A DNA stretch of 6,869 bases from Planctomycetota bacterium (lineage in GTDB: Bacteria; Planctomycetota; Phycisphaerae; UBA1845; CAIVHJ01), in NCBI GenBank assembly GCA_022565195.1, contig JADFJZ010000075.1, positions 1-6,869 of the forward strand. The letters are read 5' to 3'. Shown piece after piece: positions 6,389 through 6,869 of the stretch. The stretch's first letter is position 1, and the number at the start of each line of letters is the position of its first letter. The position numbers were made by a program, and so were the translations under genes. The notes under the pieces were generated by a model that was not told the origin of the DNA, did not search any database, and saw only the letters and a program-made list of their open reading frames with translations.

Positions 6389-6869
6389 CTATCTCTCAAT
6401 CAAGATGACCGTGTGCGGGTGCAACTTGCGCCATTCGCCGAGCGACATGATTTCCGGCTCGCCCATGTATGGCAGGGCCTTGCCTTTGAGCTTACCAGAG
6501 ACGGCGTTGAACTCGCCCTTCTGGAGCGGATACCACACGCTCTCAGTGGCACGATCGTACAGCAGGAACGTGTTCTTATACGTATAGCCGGTCGTGCCAA
6601 AGGTGGTCAGCTCGCCGTCAATCTCTCGCCCGTAGACCACGGGCAGTTGCACGAGCGGTCACCACGCCACCGTCACCGGCTTGCCCCCGACGGTGTCGTT
6701 GACCAATTCGTGCCGGTTCATGATCCGGATCGGGTAAGCCCGGGCATCATCGCCGACGGCGTAGCCGATGACTCGCGCCTCGTCGGTGATATTTTGCGTT
6801 TCGAGCCGGGGATCGCCCACAGACACGAACAGAGGCTCATCGATTGCCGGAATCGTGTCTTTGCCTATC
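6389..6869 (-). CDS. DUF3179 family protein, probable selenoprotein (5' end outside window)
   Basis: The frame is open from the window edge to the stop at 6389-6391, except for one TGA at 6661-6659. It gives 159 visible residues if that TGA is read as selenocysteine (residue 70 of the visible part). Upstream of the TGA the text is typical of DUF3179: IPAIDEPLFVSV at 6-17, ARAYPIRIMNRHELVNDTVG at 42-61, then VTVAW. Downstream come PLVQLPVVYGREIDG, TFGTTGYTYKNTFLLYDR and ESVWYPL, also family hallmarks. Members normally read V-x-V-T-Y-C-P-L-C-G here, so the TGA sits on the first Cys; the second Cys is Val. Homology resumes in the same frame without a gap, which argues against a frameshift. The function of DUF3179 is unknown; many members are exported. 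A caller that stops at TGA would start this gene falsely at GTG 6652. The alternative is a recent nonsense mutation. I am confident of the family and fairly confident of the selenocysteine reading. Confidence 0.85.
6625..6655 (-). promoter_or_regulatory. Candidate bacterial SECIS hairpin
   Basis: Downstream of the TGA the minus strand can form a 7-bp stem: TGCCCGT (6645-6639) pairs with ACGGGCG (6633-6627), including one U-G pair, around the loop GGUCU (6638-6634). The loop starts 21 nt after the UGA. A second 4-bp stem, CTCG (6655-6652) with CGAG (6628-6625), could extend the base if the two innermost shared bases are given up. Bacterial SECIS elements lie within about 40 nt of the UGA, inside the coding sequence, with a small loop carrying a G among its first two bases. 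All of these hold here. Pairing was done by eye. Confidence 0.6.
6659..6661 (-). other. In-frame TGA read as selenocysteine (Sec)
   Basis: This TGA follows a Trp codon and precedes Pro-Leu, replacing the first Cys of the DUF3179 CPLC motif. Family-like sequence lies on both sides in one frame. Substitution of Sec for a conserved Cys is the usual signature of a selenoprotein. Decoding would need SelA, SelB, SelC and SelD, none of which lie in this window. Confidence 0.75.

Noticed and set aside
6659..6661. Frameshift or plain pseudogene explanation for the DUF3179 interruption
   Set aside because: The reading frame is the same on both sides, there are no other stops, flanking motifs are intact, and the TGA falls on the motif Cys with a hairpin behind it. 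A simple nonsense mutation remains possible but less likely.

Overview
This is a GC-rich bacterial window with nearly all coding capacity on the minus strand, so it reads right to left. The window carries no taxonomic marker. A Gram-negative environmental bacterium is inferred from the envelope-type proteins, and use of selenocysteine is inferred from the rightmost gene. A planctomycete or deltaproteobacterium would fit but cannot be established here.

Layout in transcription order: (1) 6869-6389, the C-terminal part of a DUF3179 protein whose frame is interrupted by a single TGA exactly where the family has the first Cys of its CPLC motif. A SECIS-like hairpin follows the TGA, so I read it as a selenoprotein. 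(2) A 164-nt gap with a perfect TATAAT -10 element and a 10-bp palindrome. (3) 6224-5235, ArsS, the radical SAM enzyme of arsenosugar synthesis. (4) 5192-3738, a fusion of the two glycosyltransferase-fold proteins that normally accompany ArsS (DUF2064/TIGR04282 type plus GT2/TIGR04283 type). (5) 3626-3459, a possible 55-residue one-helix membrane protein starting with GTG. (6) 3437-1758, a single frame joining a TVP38/TMEM64 (VTT) membrane domain to a DUF547 domain. A strong Shine-Dalgarno and an in-frame GTG lie at the junction, so a separate DUF547 protein may also be made. (7) 1761-217, a MerA-like FAD/NAD(P) disulfide oxidoreductase coupled to the previous gene through an ATGA overlap. (8) 216-1, no supportable gene.

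How it works together (inference from known families): ArsS joins dimethylated arsenic to the 5'-deoxyadenosyl group of SAM, and the glycosyltransferase-fold fusion probably carries out later sugar-transfer steps. The VTT, DUF547 and disulfide-reductase proteins form a membrane/redox module in the same probable transcription unit. The arsenic methyltransferase ArsM that should supply the substrate is not in the window. The most notable signal is the selenocysteine codon in the DUF3179 gene next to this arsenic pathway, which ordinary gene callers would truncate. No gene-free stretch exceeds about 220 bases.
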